From Methylococcus sp. (GTDB lineage Bacteria > Pseudomonadota > Gammaproteobacteria > Methylococcales > Methylococcaceae): 32,663 bases of DNA. The notes beneath the pieces are model-generated. The model was not told where the DNA came from, made no database searches, and saw only the letters and a program-made list of their open reading frames with translations. Below, one piece after another: positions 1 to 8,609 of the stretch. A program made the position numbers and the translations under genes. Numbering within the stretch: the stretch's first letter is position 1; every line of letters starts with the position of its first letter. The stretch spans positions 1-32,663 of the forward strand of contig JAQTYA010000028.1 in the NCBI GenBank assembly GCA_028688525.1, read 5' to 3'.

Positions 1-182
1 TTCGACTGCGCCGACAACCCCAGTTCGGACATGGCGTAGACGATGCGCCGCTGCACCGGCTTCAGGCCGTCGGCGATGTGCGGCAGGGCGCGGTCCAAGA
101 TGACGTACATGGCGTAATCGAGGTACGCCTTCTCGGTGAAATCCCTTAAGGGGATGCGCTCGTAATTCGCGACTTCGTTCAT
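1..182 (-). CDS. parC: DNA topoisomerase IV subunit A, N-terminal part (cut by window edge)
   Basis: Only the first 60 or so codons are present; the gene runs off the left edge. The start is the ATG at 180-182 read on the minus strand, giving a protein beginning [15 protein letters not shown]. The stretch [28 protein letters not shown] is the conserved N-terminus of the type IIA topoisomerase A subunit (ParC/GyrA), ahead of the winged-helix domain. The active-site tyrosine lies outside the window. The gene follows parE after an 18-nt gap on the same strand, so the two subunits of topoisomerase IV are probably cotranscribed; that pairing favours ParC over GyrA. No good Shine-Dalgarno sequence precedes the start, which fits translation coupled to parE. 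Confidence 0.93.
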   Translation of the reverse strand, partial: MNEVANYERIPLRDFTEKAYLDYAMYVILDRALPHIADGLKPVQRRIVYAMSELGLSAQS

Positions 183-200
183 GGTGGATTCTTACACAGG

Positions 201-2087
201 TCAGATGTCGGCCAGATTGCCCTTTTCTTCCAGCCAGACGCGGCGGTCCCCTGCCCGCTTCTTGGCCAGCAGCATGTCGAGGCGCTCGTCGGTCGCTTGC
301 GGGTCGTCCAGCGACAGCTGCACCAGCCGCCGGGTGTCGGGGTTCATAGTGGTTTCGCGCAGCTGCGAGGGGTTCATCTCGCCCAAGCCCTTGAAGCGCA
401 GAACGTTGATCTTGCCCTTGATCTTCTCGGCTTCGATGCGGTCGAGCACGCCTTTCTTCTCGGCCTCGTCCAGCGCGTAGTACACCTGCTTACCGACGTC
501 GATGCGGTACAGCGGCGGCATGGCGATGAAGACGTGGCCGGCCTCGACCAGGGCGCGGAAATGGCGCAGAAACAGCGCGCACAACAGAGTGGCGATGTGG
601 TTGCCGTCGGAATCGGCATCGGCCAGCACGCAGATCTTGCCGTAGCGCAGGCCGCTCAAATCGCTGGCGGCGGGGTCGACGCCGATGGCGAGGCTGATGT
701 CGTGCACCTCCTGCGAACCGAGAATGGCGCCGGACTCCACTTCCCAGGTGTTCAAGATCTTGCCGCGCAAGGGCATGATGGCCTGGAAGTCCTTGTCGCG
801 CGCCTGCTTGGCCGAACCGCCGGCGGAGTCGCCCTCGACCAGGAACAGCTCGGTGCGGTTGAAGTCCTGCGCCGCACAATCCGCCAGCTTGCCGGGCAGC
901 GCCGGGCCGCTGGTGACCCGCTTGCGGGTGACCTGGCGGCTAGCTCGCAGCCGCTTCTGGGCGCTTTCGATCACCAGTTCGGCGATGCGCTCGCCGACCG
1001 TGGGGTGCTGGTTCAGCCAAAGGCTAAAGGCATCCTTGACCACGCCGGACACGAAGGAAGCGCATTCGCGCGAGTTCAGCCGCTCCTTGGTCTGGCCGGC
1101 GAACTGCGGCTCCTGCATCTTCACCGACAGGACGTACTGACAGCGCTCCCACACGTCGTCCGGCGCAATCTTGATGCCGCGCGGAAGGAGGTTGCGGTAC
1201 TCGCAGAACTCCCGCACCGCTTCGGTCAGGCCGGTGCGCAGACCGTTGACGTGGGTGCCGCCCTGCACCGTCGGCACCAGGTTGACGTAGCTCTCGGTCA
1301 CCGGCGCCGAGCCCTCCGGACACCAGAGCAGCGCCCAGTCCACCGCCTCCTGGCGGCCTTCCATCGCTCCGGTGAACGGCTCCTCCGGGATGCACGCGCT
1401 GCCCTGCAATTGGTCCAGCAGGTATTGGGGCAAGCCGTTCTGGTAGCACCAGGTTTCGGTCTCGCCGCTGGCATCGTCGGTCATCCGGATTTCCAGGCCC
1501 GGACACAGCACGGCCTTGGCGCGCAGCAGATGCTTGAGACGCGATCGGGAAAACCGGACATTGTCGAAATAATGCGCTTCCGGCCAGAATCGCACCGTCG
1601 AGCCGGTTTCGCGCTTGGGCGCCGCGCCAGTCTCGGCAAGCTCCTCCACCTTTTCGCCCTTTTCGAAGGCGATGGCGTGGACCTTCCCGTTGCGCCGCAC
1701 CTCGACCTCCAACCGCAGCGACAAGGCATTGACCACGGACACGCCGACGCCGTGCAGGCCGCCGGAATAGCGGTAGGCCTTCTGGGAGAATTTGCCGCCC
1801 GCGTGTAGCTTGGTCAGGATCACCTCCACCCCGGAGACGCCGAGCTCGGGATGCAAATCGACCGGCATGCCGCGGCCGTCGTCCCGCACCTCCAGCCCGC
1901 CGTCGGCCAGGAAACGGACCTCGATGAGGCGGGCGAAGCCGGCCAGCGCCTCGTCCACCGCGTTGTCGATGACCTCCTGGGCGAGATGGTCTGGCCGGCT
2001 GGTGTCGGTATACATGCCCGGCCGGCGGCGGACCGGATCCAGGCCGCTCAGGACTTCGATGGCTGAGGCGTCGTAAACTTCATTCAT
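201..2087 (-). CDS. parE: DNA topoisomerase IV subunit B (ATPase subunit)
   Basis: This subunit supplies ATP hydrolysis for decatenation of daughter chromosomes with ParC. I chose the ATG at 2085-2087 (628 aa, beginning MNEVYDASAIEVL); an upstream TTG at 2100-2102 would add five residues and is less likely. In order, the GHKL ATPase domain shows EVIDNAVDEA (catalytic region near residues 38-47), DDGRG (69-73) and the GGLHGVGVSV lid (109-118). The transducer domain follows, then the TOPRIM domain with EGDSAGGSA (from about E418) and DADSDG (about 490). The C-terminal stretch RFKGLGEMNP is typical. The length matches E. coli ParE (630 aa), and the DADSDG form together with the adjacent parC supports ParE rather than GyrB. 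It is the first gene of a parE-parC unit, divergent from xseB. Confidence 0.97.
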   Translation of the reverse strand: MNEVYDASAIEVLSGLDPVRRRPGMYTDTSRPDHLAQEVIDNAVDEALAGFARLIEVRFLADGGLEVRDDGRGMPVDLHPELGVSGVEVILTKLHAGGKFSQKAYRYSGGLHGVGVSVVNALSLRLEVEVRRNGKVHAIAFEKGEKVEELAETGAAPKRETGSTVRFWPEAHYFDNVRFSRSRLKHLLRAKAVLCPGLEIRMTDDASGETETWCYQNGLPQYLLDQLQGSACIPEEPFTGAMEGRQEAVDWALLWCPEGSAPVTESYVNLVPTVQGGTHVNGLRTGLTEAVREFCEYRNLLPRGIKIAPDDVWERCQYVLSVKMQEPQFAGQTKERLNSRECASFVSGVVKDAFSLWLNQHPTVGERIAELVIESAQKRLRASRQVTRKRVTSGPALPGKLADCAAQDFNRTELFLVEGDSAGGSAKQARDKDFQAIMPLRGKILNTWEVESGAILGSQEVHDISLAIGVDPAASDLSGLRYGKICVLADADSDGNHIATLLCALFLRHFRALVEAGHVFIAMPPLYRIDVGKQVYYALDEAEKKGVLDRIEAEKIKGKINVLRFKGLGEMNPSQLRETTMNPDTRRLVQLSLDDPQATDERLDMLLAKKRAGDRRVWLEEKGNLADI

Positions 2088-2157
2088 TGGGTGAGATGAC
2101 AATAAGGTGTGGGGATAAGGACGCAGCGGCCGTCACGAACAGCGGCGCATTTTAATC

Positions 2158-2170
2158 AACTTGACAAGTT
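2158..2170. promoter_or_regulatory. 13-bp palindrome in the parE/xseB divergent region
   Basis: A perfect inverted repeat AACTTG-A-CAAGTT lies in the 154-bp gap between parE and xseB, the only AT-rich part of that gap. Its right arm overlaps a TTGACA hexamer (2161-2166), and GATAAT follows at 2174-2179, but the two are only 7 nt apart and do not form a normal sigma-70 promoter. It could be an operator shared by both genes. The assignment rests on symmetry and position only. Confidence 0.3.
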
Positions 2171-2241
2171 TGAGATAATGCCGCGTTTGGCCCCGACGCA
2201 AACCCGTCACCGCCGCCGCTTCGACTACCGCAGGAAACCCC

Positions 2242-2472
2242 ATGGCCAGGAAACCCCCAAGCTTTGAAGAAGCCCTAGCCGAGCTGGAGCAGCTGGTGGA
2301 ACGCATGGAGCAAGGCAACCTGCCGCTCGAGGAGTCCTTGAAACTTTTCGAACGGGGAGTCGAGCTCACGCGGACCTGTCAAAAATCGCTGCAGGATGCG
2401 GAACAGAAGGTCCAGATCCTGCTAGAAGAAAACAGTTTACCCACTTTGAAGCCTTTTCGTGATGAACCCTGA
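2242..2472 (+). CDS. xseB: Exodeoxyribonuclease VII small subunit
   Basis: XseB is the small subunit that, in several copies, joins XseA to form the single-strand-specific exonuclease VII. The 76-aa product has the family core [19 protein letters not shown] (residues 5-23) followed by [16 protein letters not shown], an all-alpha coiled hairpin, and its length is normal for the family (about 75-80 aa). The ATG at 2242 follows a purine-rich stretch. The stop codon overlaps the start of ispA by 11-14 nt, an arrangement (xseB-ispA-dxs) that is widespread in gammaproteobacteria. The large subunit xseA is not in this window. Confidence 0.95.
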   Translation: MARKPPSFEEALAELEQLVERMEQGNLPLEESLKLFERGVELTRTCQKSLQDAEQKVQILLEENSLPTLKPFRDEP

Positions 2473-3364
2473 ACAATCTCTGCGCGATTTCATGCAGTCC
2501 TGCCAAGAGCGGGTGGAACGGGCGCTCGACGCGCGCCTGCCGGCCGCCGACCGCATGCCGGAACGGCTCCACCAGGCCATGCGCTATTCGGTGCTCGGCG
2601 GCGGCAAGCGCATGCGCCCCCTGCTCACCTACGCCACCGGCCAAGCCATCGGCGCGGCGGCGGACCTGCTCGACGGACCCGCTTGCGCGGTCGAATTCAT
2701 CCACGTCTATTCGCTGATCCACGACGATCTGCCGGCGATGGACGACGACGACCTGCGCCGCGGCAAGCCGACCTGCCACAAGGCTTATGACGAGGCGACC
2801 GCGATACTCGCCGGCGACGGCCTGCAGGCCTTAGCTTTCCATGTGCTCGCCCAAGACTCCAGCATTGCCGTGCCGGCGGAAAACCGCATCGGCATGATCG
2901 AGACCTTGGCGCAAGCCAGCGGCCCGGCCGGCATGGTCGGCGGCCAGGCGATCGACCTGGATTCGGTGGGCAAGAAGCTGGACCTGCCGGGCCTGGAGAA
3001 CATGCACATCCGCAAGACCGGCGCCCTGATCCGCGCCAGCGTGCGGCTGGCCTGCCTGGCCCGCCCCGGCCTGCCCGCCGAACAGGCCGACCGCCTGGAC
3101 CACTACGCCAAGTGCATCGGCCTCGCCTTCCAGATCCAGGACGACATTCTCGACGAGGAAAGCGATACCCAGACCTTAGGCAAGACCCAGGGCAAGGACC
3201 GCGACCACAACAAACCCAACTACCCGGCCTTGCTGGGCCTGGGCGGCGCTAAGGAAAAGGCGAGGGAAATGCACGAAGCGGCGCTGGAAAGCCTAGCTGG
3301 CTTCGGGCTCGAGGCGGACCTGCTGCGCGAACTCTCCCGCTTCATCATCCAGCGGCAGAACTAG
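2462..3364 (+). CDS. ispA: Farnesyl diphosphate synthase (short-chain polyprenyl synthase)
   Basis: IspA condenses isopentenyl diphosphate with dimethylallyl and geranyl diphosphates to give farnesyl diphosphate, the substrate of the squalene synthase encoded at 7492. The 300-aa protein carries the first aspartate-rich motif DDLPAMD (residues 88-94) and the second, DDILD (227-231). Also present are GGGKRMRP (47-53) for substrate binding and GLAFQIQDD in the helix before the second motif. The start may be the GTG at 2459 or the adjacent ATG at 2462; I use the ATG. Both overlap the end of xseB, so translation is probably coupled. The length matches E. coli IspA (299 aa). The 123-nt gap before dxs holds a -10-like TATAGT at 3433-3438 with no convincing -35. 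Confidence 0.96.
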   Translation: MNPEQSLRDFMQSCQERVERALDARLPAADRMPERLHQAMRYSVLGGGKRMRPLLTYATGQAIGAAADLLDGPACAVEFIHVYSLIHDDLPAMDDDDLRRGKPTCHKAYDEATAILAGDGLQALAFHVLAQDSSIAVPAENRIGMIETLAQASGPAGMVGGQAIDLDSVGKKLDLPGLENMHIRKTGALIRASVRLACLARPGLPAEQADRLDHYAKCIGLAFQIQDDILDEESDTQTLGKTQGKDRDHNKPNYPALLGLGGAKEKAREMHEAALESLAGFGLEADLLRELSRFIIQRQN

Positions 3365-3487
3365 GGGCGAGCCGTACTTTCCTTGAAAGGCAGGGACCGC
3401 AGCGACATAATTCCCGAGTAACCTACTTTACTTATAGTCTGGACGCCGAAGCCTCCGGCCGGACCGAGCAACCTGGAACGCGATTAC

Positions 3488-5398
3488 ATGACCGAAACCA
3501 CAAGATATGCCCTTCTCGAAGCGGCAGACAATCCCGCCGCACTGCGCAATCTGCCGGAAGACAGACTGCCTGAGCTCGCCGAAGAATTACGGGGCTATCT
3601 CCTGGAGAGCGTGAGCCAGTCGGGCGGCCATCTGGCCGCGGGGCTCGGGACGGTAGAGCTGACCATCGCGCTGCATTACGTCTTCAACACCCCCGAAGAC
3701 AAGCTGGTCTGGGACGTCGGCCACCAGGCCTATCCGCACAAGATATTGACCGGACGCCGCGCCCGCCTGCCGACCATCCGCAAGAAGGACGGCTTGTCGG
3801 CCTTCCCCAACCGGGTCGAGAGCCCTTACGACTGCTTCGGCGTGGGCCATTCCAGTACCTCGATCAGCGCCGCCCTCGGCATGGCCATTGCGGCCTCGCT
3901 GGACCGGCGCCCTAGCCATGCGGTGGCGATCATCGGCGACGGCGGCCTCACCGGCGGCATGGCCTTCGAGGCGCTCAACCACGCCGGCACCCTGGACGCG
4001 AACCTGCTCATCATCCTCAACGACAACGAGATGTCGATCTCGCCGAATGTCGGCGCGCTCAACAACTATCTGGCGAAAATCTTGAGCGGAAAGTTCTACT
4101 CGTCGGTACGCGAAGGCGGCAAACACATCCTGGGCCGCCACATGCCCGGCGTCTGGGAACTGGCCCGCCGGGCCGAGGAGCACGTCAAGGGCATGGTGGC
4201 GCCCAGCACCTTGTTCGAGGAACTGGGCTTCAATTATTTCGGCCCGATCGACGGCCACGACCTCGACACGCTGATCACCACCCTGCGCAATCTGCGCGAT
4301 CTCAAAGGCCCGCGCTTCCTCCACATCGTCACCCGCAAAGGCAAGGGCTACGCGCCGGCGGAAAAAGACCCGGTGGCCTACCACGGCGTCGGCGCCTTCG
4401 ACCTGGATGCCGACGAGCTGCCTAAATCCAAGGGCGGAACGCCGAGCTACACCGAGGTTTTCGGCCAATGGCTGTGCGACATGGCGGCGCGGGACCGGCG
4501 CCTGCTGGGGATCACCCCGGCGATGCGCGAAGGCTCCGGCCTGTTCGAATTCTCCCAGCGCTTTCCGGAACGCTATTTCGATGTCGGCATCGCCGAGCAG
4601 CATGCGGTGACGGTCGCTGCGGGCCAGGCCTGCGAGGGCTACAAGCCGGTTGTGGCGATCTATTCTACCTTCCTGCAGCGCGCCTACGACCAGCTGGTGC
4701 ACGACGTCGCCCTGCAGAATCTTCCGGTACTGTTCGCCATCGACCGAGCCGGCTTGGTCGGCCCGGACGGCCCGACCCATGCCGGCAGCTTCGACCTGAG
4801 CTTCATGCGCTGCATTCCCAATATGCTCATCATGGCGCCGTCGGACGAGAACGAATGCCGGCAGATGCTCTACACCGGCTTCGTCCATGACGGCCCCGCC
4901 GCCGTCCGCTATCCGCGCGGACGGGGTCCAGGGGTCAAGCCCGAAGACGCCATGACCGCTATCCCGATCGGCAAGGGCGAAGTGCGCCTTGCCGGCAAAG
5001 GCACGGCCATCCTGGCCTTCGGCACGACCTTGGCGCCGGCGCTGGCCGTCGGCGAGAAGCTGGGCGCCACCGTCGTCAACATGCGCTTCGTGAAGCCGCT
5101 GGACGAGGCGCTGATCCTGGAACTGGCGGGAACCCACGACCGTATCGTCACTGTCGAGGAAAACGCCATCGCTGGCGGTGCGGGCAGCGCAGTCAGCGAA
5201 TTCCTCGCCGCCCAGCGCTGCGATATCCCGGTCTGTCTGATCGGCTTGAAAGACGAATTCCTGGATCAGGGCAGCCGCGAAGAACTCCTGGCTATCGCCG
5301 GGCTGGACCAGGCAGGCATCGCCCATTCGATCGATGCCTTCCTGCAGACCGGCGCAAAACCCAAGCGCGTCGGCGGCTCGGGGAAAGGTAAGCCTTGA
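3488..5398 (+). CDS. dxs: 1-deoxy-D-xylulose-5-phosphate synthase
   Basis: DXS condenses pyruvate and glyceraldehyde 3-phosphate, the first and often rate-limiting step of the MEP isoprenoid pathway. The 636-aa protein starts at ATG 3488. The thiamine-diphosphate signature is seen as G150-D151-G152 through N178/N180 (LNDNEMSIS). The catalytic glutamate is E370 in [12 protein letters not shown]. The segment [15 protein letters not shown] and the transketolase C-terminal domain follow. It is about 16 residues longer than E. coli Dxs because of a basic Gly/Lys-rich tail. It sits between ispA and apt; its TGA shares one base with the apt ATG (TGATG). Placing dxs next to ispA and upstream of the hopanoid genes suggests a role in precursor supply for C30 lipids. 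Confidence 0.97.
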   Translation: MTETTRYALLEAADNPAALRNLPEDRLPELAEELRGYLLESVSQSGGHLAAGLGTVELTIALHYVFNTPEDKLVWDVGHQAYPHKILTGRRARLPTIRKKDGLSAFPNRVESPYDCFGVGHSSTSISAALGMAIAASLDRRPSHAVAIIGDGGLTGGMAFEALNHAGTLDANLLIILNDNEMSISPNVGALNNYLAKILSGKFYSSVREGGKHILGRHMPGVWELARRAEEHVKGMVAPSTLFEELGFNYFGPIDGHDLDTLITTLRNLRDLKGPRFLHIVTRKGKGYAPAEKDPVAYHGVGAFDLDADELPKSKGGTPSYTEVFGQWLCDMAARDRRLLGITPAMREGSGLFEFSQRFPERYFDVGIAEQHAVTVAAGQACEGYKPVVAIYSTFLQRAYDQLVHDVALQNLPVLFAIDRAGLVGPDGPTHAGSFDLSFMRCIPNMLIMAPSDENECRQMLYTGFVHDGPAAVRYPRGRGPGVKPEDAMTAIPIGKGEVRLAGKGTAILAFGTTLAPALAVGEKLGATVVNMRFVKPLDEALILELAGTHDRIVTVEENAIAGGAGSAVSEFLAAQRCDIPVCLIGLKDEFLDQGSREELLAIAGLDQAGIAHSIDAFLQTGAKPKRVGGSGKGKP

Positions 5399-5913
5399 TG
5401 GAAAAACTGCGCGCCCGGATCCGCGACATCCCGGACTTCCCCAAACCCGGCATCCTGTTCCGCGACATTACGCCGCTGGTCAAAGACCCGGCGGCGCTGA
5501 GGTTCGCCATCCACCAGCTGATTCACCCCTTTATCGGCGAGGACATCACTGCGGTGGCCGGCATGGAAGCACGGGGATTCATATTCGGCGCGCTTGTCGC
5601 TTGGGAGCTAGGCGTCGGCTTCGTGCCGCTGCGCAAGCCTGGAAAGCTTCCCTACAACGTCCAGGCCATCGACTACGACCTGGAATACGGCGCGGCCCGG
5701 CTAGAAGTGCACTTGGATGCGCTGGGCGTGGGTGATCGGGTGCTGCTGGTCGACGACCTGCTGGCCACCGGGGGCACAGCCCGCGCCAGCTGTGCGCTAG
5801 TCGAAAGCCTGGGCGCCGAAGTCGCGGCCTGCGCCTTCGTAGTCGAACTCGACGCGCTCGAAGGCCGCCAGGCGCTGGGCGAGCGCCGCATCCATTCGCT
5901 GCTGCATTACTGA
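5398..5913 (+). CDS. apt: Adenine phosphoribosyltransferase
   Basis: Apt converts adenine and PRPP to AMP. The 171-aa protein shows the N-terminal DIPDFPKPGILFRDITPL (from about residue 11) and the PRPP-binding motif VLLVDDLLATGGTA (about 115-128). The start is the ATG at 5398, overlapping the dxs stop by one base; a TTG one codon upstream is unlikely. Its place among hopanoid genes may be meaningful: HpnG releases adenine from adenosylhopane and the methionine-salvage pathway also frees adenine, so Apt would recycle it. That link is inference. A strong hairpin terminator follows within 30 nt. Confidence 0.95.
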   Translation: MEKLRARIRDIPDFPKPGILFRDITPLVKDPAALRFAIHQLIHPFIGEDITAVAGMEARGFIFGALVAWELGVGFVPLRKPGKLPYNVQAIDYDLEYGAARLEVHLDALGVGDRVLLVDDLLATGGTARASCALVESLGAEVAACAFVVELDALEGRQALGERRIHSLLHY

Positions 5914-5940
5914 CAGCCTGTCCGATTTTTTCCGGACACG

Positions 5941-5968
5941 AAAAAGCCGGCCCTGAGGCCGGCTTTTT
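5941..5968. terminator. Bidirectional intrinsic terminator between apt and hpnH
   Basis: A perfect 12-bp stem AAAAAGCCGGCC / GGCCGGCTTTTT with loop CTGA gives a GC-rich hairpin flanked by A and T tracts, so it can stop transcription from apt (plus) and from hpnH (minus). A second perfect 7-bp hairpin, GGACGCC-TC-GGCGTCC, lies at 5974-5989, just beyond the hpnH stop codon. Confidence 0.9.
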
Positions 5969-5991
5969 GCGTTGGACGCCTCGGCGTCCGC

Positions 5992-7104
5992 TTATTCTAC
6001 AGCTTCGATACGGATCGCCGGACGCGCCTTGGCGGGAGCCTGGGCCGGTTCGACCTCGTATTCGGGCTCCAGCTCGGCGGCCATACGCCCGTCCGTCTTG
6101 GGCCCGAACAAAGCCGCCCAGGCCGCTTTCCACGGACGATGCATAGCATCTTCCACCGCACTCGCCTCGTAGCCGCAATGCGCCATGCAGTTCGCGCACT
6201 TAGGATTCTTCGAATTGCCGTACTTGTGCCAGGGCGTCTCGTCCATCAACGCCTGGAAAGACGGCGCATAGCCTTCGTCTACCAGCAGGTAGCACGGCTT
6301 CTGCCAGCCGAAGATATTCCGCGTGGGATTACCCCAAGGCGTGCAATTGTAGTTCTGGTTGCCCGCCAGGAAATCGAGATACAAAGCGGAATGATTGAGG
6401 CGCCAGCCCCGTCCCTTGCCCAGCTTGAACACCTTGCGGAACAACTCCTTGCTGTCTCTCATCCGGATGAAAATATCCTGCAGCGGCGCATGCTCGTAGC
6501 TGAAGCCGGGCGCAATGGTGACGCCTTCGACGCCCAGCCGCGTGGCGTGATCCAGGAACTCGGCCACTTCCTCGGCCGGCTCGCCCTGGAACAGGGTGCA
6601 GTTGATCGTCACGCGGAACCCGCGGGCGATCGCCATTTCCACGGCCTCGACGGCGCGGTCGAACACGCCGGTCTGGCAAACGGACGCATCGTGGCGATCG
6701 CGGTTGCCGTCCAGATGAATCGACAGCGTCAGGAAGGGTGAGGGCTGGTAGTCGTCGATACGCTTTTTAAGCAAGAGCGCATTGGTACACAGATAAACGT
6801 ACTTCTTGCGCGCGATGATGCCGCGCACGATCTCCGGCAGCTCCTTGTGGAGCAAGGGCTCACCGCCGGCAATGGAGACGATGGGGGCACCGCACTCGTC
6901 CACGGCCTGCAGCGACTCTTCGACGCTCAGACGGCGGTTCAATATCTCGTCCGGATAATCGATCTTGCCGCAGCCGGCGCAGGCCAGATTGCAGCGGAAC
7001 AGCGGCTCGAGCATCAGCACGAGGGGGTAGCGCTTCACCCCGAAAATTTTCTGTTTGAGCAGATACTTTGCAACAGTCATCTGTTGACGCAGTGGAACGC
7101 CCAT
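5992..7104 (-). CDS. hpnH: Adenosyl-hopene transferase HpnH (radical SAM)
   Basis: HpnH is the radical SAM enzyme that adds a 5'-deoxyadenosyl group to diploptene, making adenosylhopane, the first step of extended (C35) hopanoid synthesis. The 370-aa protein starts with the family N-terminus MGVPLRQQ and has EPLFRCNLACAGCGKIDYP, where C38-x3-C42-x2-C45 bind the iron-sulfur cluster. SIAGGEPLLHKE is the GGE motif that contacts SAM. A second cysteine group, KCANCMAHCGYEA, lies near the C-terminus as in other HpnH proteins. An Ala/Pro/Glu-rich tail of about 30 residues follows it. The start has a good Shine-Dalgarno (AGGAG, 7 nt upstream). It is divergent from the sqs-shc-hpnG run and shares its 387-bp control region. 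Confidence 0.96.
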   Translation of the reverse strand: MGVPLRQQMTVAKYLLKQKIFGVKRYPLVLMLEPLFRCNLACAGCGKIDYPDEILNRRLSVEESLQAVDECGAPIVSIAGGEPLLHKELPEIVRGIIARKKYVYLCTNALLLKKRIDDYQPSPFLTLSIHLDGNRDRHDASVCQTGVFDRAVEAVEMAIARGFRVTINCTLFQGEPAEEVAEFLDHATRLGVEGVTIAPGFSYEHAPLQDIFIRMRDSKELFRKVFKLGKGRGWRLNHSALYLDFLAGNQNYNCTPWGNPTRNIFGWQKPCYLLVDEGYAPSFQALMDETPWHKYGNSKNPKCANCMAHCGYEASAVEDAMHRPWKAAWAALFGPKTDGRMAAELEPEYEVEPAQAPAKARPAIRIEAVE

Positions 7105-7194
7105 TGGTTTCTCCTCGATTCTTTACAGGCGCCGAAGCCTCTTGGAGCATGCTTCGGCAGTCGTTTCAGTTAGCCTTAGGCCATCCCGGATCGG

Positions 7195-7289
7195 TCGGGT
7201 CAGATCCCGACAAGCGCCCTGACTACAGGGTAACGGGATATTTTCCTAGCGCCACGCTAGGAATTGAAGCCGGATTGTAACAACAATCC
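7195..7289 (-). promoter_or_regulatory. Structured leader of hpnH: series of perfect inverted repeats
   Basis: Read on the plus strand the repeats are TCGGG-6 nt-CCCGA (7195-7210), CCCTG-4 nt-CAGGG (7217-7230), TTCCTAGCG-CCA-CGCTAGGAA (7243-7263, 9-bp stem, 3-nt loop) and GGATTGT-AACA-ACAATCC (7272-7289). The last overlaps the candidate -10 of hpnH and could be an operator. The others fall inside the predicted leader RNA and could form stacked hairpins. No known riboswitch class is recognised. Confidence 0.45.
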
Positions 7290-7303
7290 CTTTTCTTGTT
7301 GAA
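7274..7303 (-). promoter_or_regulatory. Candidate hpnH promoter
   Basis: On the minus strand there is a -10 box TACAAT (7274-7279) and a weak -35 TTCAAC (7298-7303), separated by 18 nt. The -10 matches the sigma-70 consensus at 5 of 6 positions and the -35 at 3 of 6. It would give a leader of about 165 nt before the hpnH ATG. Confidence 0.35.
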
Positions 7304-7396
7304 AATACAGGCTATGGCATTCCCTTGTAATGGGTACGCATGCTAGCATCCAGTTGCATATTACTCAACTCACCTTTGTAAAAAAAACAACAGAAC

Positions 7397-7424
7397 TTGA
7401 CTCAGGCGCTCGAATCGGTAGACT
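7397..7424 (+). promoter_or_regulatory. Candidate promoter of the squalene synthase-hopanoid operon
   Basis: TTGACT (7397-7402) and TAGACT (7419-7424) are spaced by 16 nt, matching sigma-70 hexamers at 5/6 and 4/6 positions, about 70 nt upstream of the squalene synthase ATG. An alternative -10, TACAAT at 7436-7441, has no good -35. Confidence 0.4.
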
Positions 7425-7491
7425 TCATACCTTTTTACAATGAGTTAGCCCTCACGGCTGACACAGGCTCAACGAACCAACGCCGACCCTG

Positions 7492-8580
7492 ATGAGCGGA
7501 ACCGCCCTCTCGCAACATGCGATGCCCGACAACCTATCGGACGACGATTTCCAGGCCTATTTCCTGGACGGGGTATCGCGCACTTTTGCCCTGACGATCC
7601 CGAGGCTCCCCGAAGGCTTGGCGCAACCGGTTTCCAACGGCTATCTGCTGTGCCGGATCGTCGATACCATCGAGGACGAAGTTGCACTCAGCCCCGTGCA
7701 GAAAAGGCAGTATTGCGAGCGCTTCGCCCAGGTCGTCGCCGGCAGCGCGCCGGCCGAGCCGCTCAGCGCCGAACTCTTTCCTCTGCTGTCCGGGCAAACT
7801 CTGGCCGCCGAAAGGGAACTGGTGGAAGCCATTCCCCGAGTCATCGGCATCACCCACGGCTTCGCGCCGGCGCAACGGGAAGCGCTGGCCGAGTGCGTCG
7901 CTACGATGTCGAAAGGGATGGCCGCATTCCAAGATCTGGATCTACGCCACGGCCTGAAGGATCTGCGGCAGATGGGCGACTACTGTTACTACGTCGCTGG
8001 CGTGGTCGGCGAAATGCTGACTCGGCTGTTTTGCCATTATTCCCCGGAAATCGCCGCTCATCGGGCCCGGCTGATGGAACTCGCCGTATCGTTCGGTCAA
8101 GGCCTGCAGATGACCAATATCCTCAAGGATCTGTGGGACGACCATAGCCGCGGCGTCTGCTGGCTGCCTCAGGACATCTTCACCGAATGCGGCTACGCCC
8201 TGTCTGAATTGCGCCCCGGCCACGACAGTTCCAGTTTCGTGCGCGGATTCGACCGCCTCATCGGCATAGCGCACGCCCATTTGCGCAACGCGCTGGATTA
8301 TACGCTGCTGATTCCCAGCCACGAAACCGGTATCCGGGAGTTCTGCCTATGGGCAATCGGCATGGCGATACTCACTTTGCGCAAGATCCACGGCCACCTC
8401 TATTTCAGCGATTCCAGCCAAGTGAAAATCACGCGTCGGGCGGTAAAGGCGACGATAGCTACGTTCCGCCTGACCCGCAGCAGCGACGCTTTGCTGAAAG
8501 CCACTTTCCGGCTCGCCGGCCTCGGCCTGCCCATGGCGGTACCGGCCGCAGTGCTGCAACCCCGCCCCACAGACATTTGA
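7492..8580 (+). CDS. sqs: Squalene synthase (farnesyl-diphosphate farnesyltransferase)
   Basis: This enzyme joins two farnesyl diphosphates head to head through presqualene diphosphate and reduces the product to squalene, the substrate of Shc. The 362-aa protein has the squalene-synthase form of the first Asp-rich motif, DTIEDE (D58, E61, D62). Phytoene synthases and HpnC/HpnD usually show a DDxxD-like motif here instead. The signature YCYYVAGVVGEMLTRLF spans 164-180, and the second Asp motif is TNILKDLWDD (D213, D216, D217). SRTFAL near residue 29 binds diphosphate. One eukaryote-type enzyme would therefore replace the HpnCDE route. ATG 7492 is used; M11 (7522) is possible and neither has a strong Shine-Dalgarno. 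It is the first gene of the long plus-strand hopanoid run. Confidence 0.9.
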   Translation: MSGTALSQHAMPDNLSDDDFQAYFLDGVSRTFALTIPRLPEGLAQPVSNGYLLCRIVDTIEDEVALSPVQKRQYCERFAQVVAGSAPAEPLSAELFPLLSGQTLAAERELVEAIPRVIGITHGFAPAQREALAECVATMSKGMAAFQDLDLRHGLKDLRQMGDYCYYVAGVVGEMLTRLFCHYSPEIAAHRARLMELAVSFGQGLQMTNILKDLWDDHSRGVCWLPQDIFTECGYALSELRPGHDSSSFVRGFDRLIGIAHAHLRNALDYTLLIPSHETGIREFCLWAIGMAILTLRKIHGHLYFSDSSQVKITRRAVKATIATFRLTRSSDALLKATFRLAGLGLPMAVPAAVLQPRPTDI

Positions 8581-8609
8581 TACGCACCGAACCTCAGGAC
8601 ACATCGCCC

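Larger units (their letters stand above)
7105..7491. other. 387-bp divergent intergenic region hpnH / squalene synthase
   Basis: I see no gene here. The region is markedly more AT-rich in its right half and holds candidate promoters in both directions (7274-7303 minus, 7397-7424 plus). Its left half, which would be the hpnH mRNA leader, carries at least four perfect inverted repeats at 7195-7210, 7217-7230, 7243-7263 and 7272-7289. It is the obvious control point for the whole hopanoid locus. Confidence 0.75.

Noticed and set aside
297-1808. 503-codon plus-strand open frame opposite parE
   Set aside because: Antisense to a gene with full ParE motifs; the translation is low-complexity, rich in His, Gln, Arg and Ala as expected from GC-rich antisense frames, with no domain.
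3587-5326. 579-codon minus-strand open frame opposite dxs
   Set aside because: Shadow of dxs; the composition is that of GC-rich antisense sequence and no family is recognised.
7068-7280. 70-codon plus-strand frame in the hpnH leader
   Set aside because: Overlaps the hpnH start antisense and crosses the inverted repeats; no coding features.
8349-8609. N-terminal extension of shc over the squalene synthase gene
   Set aside because: The extra 87 residues match nothing and the ATG at 8610 gives the family length with a Shine-Dalgarno.
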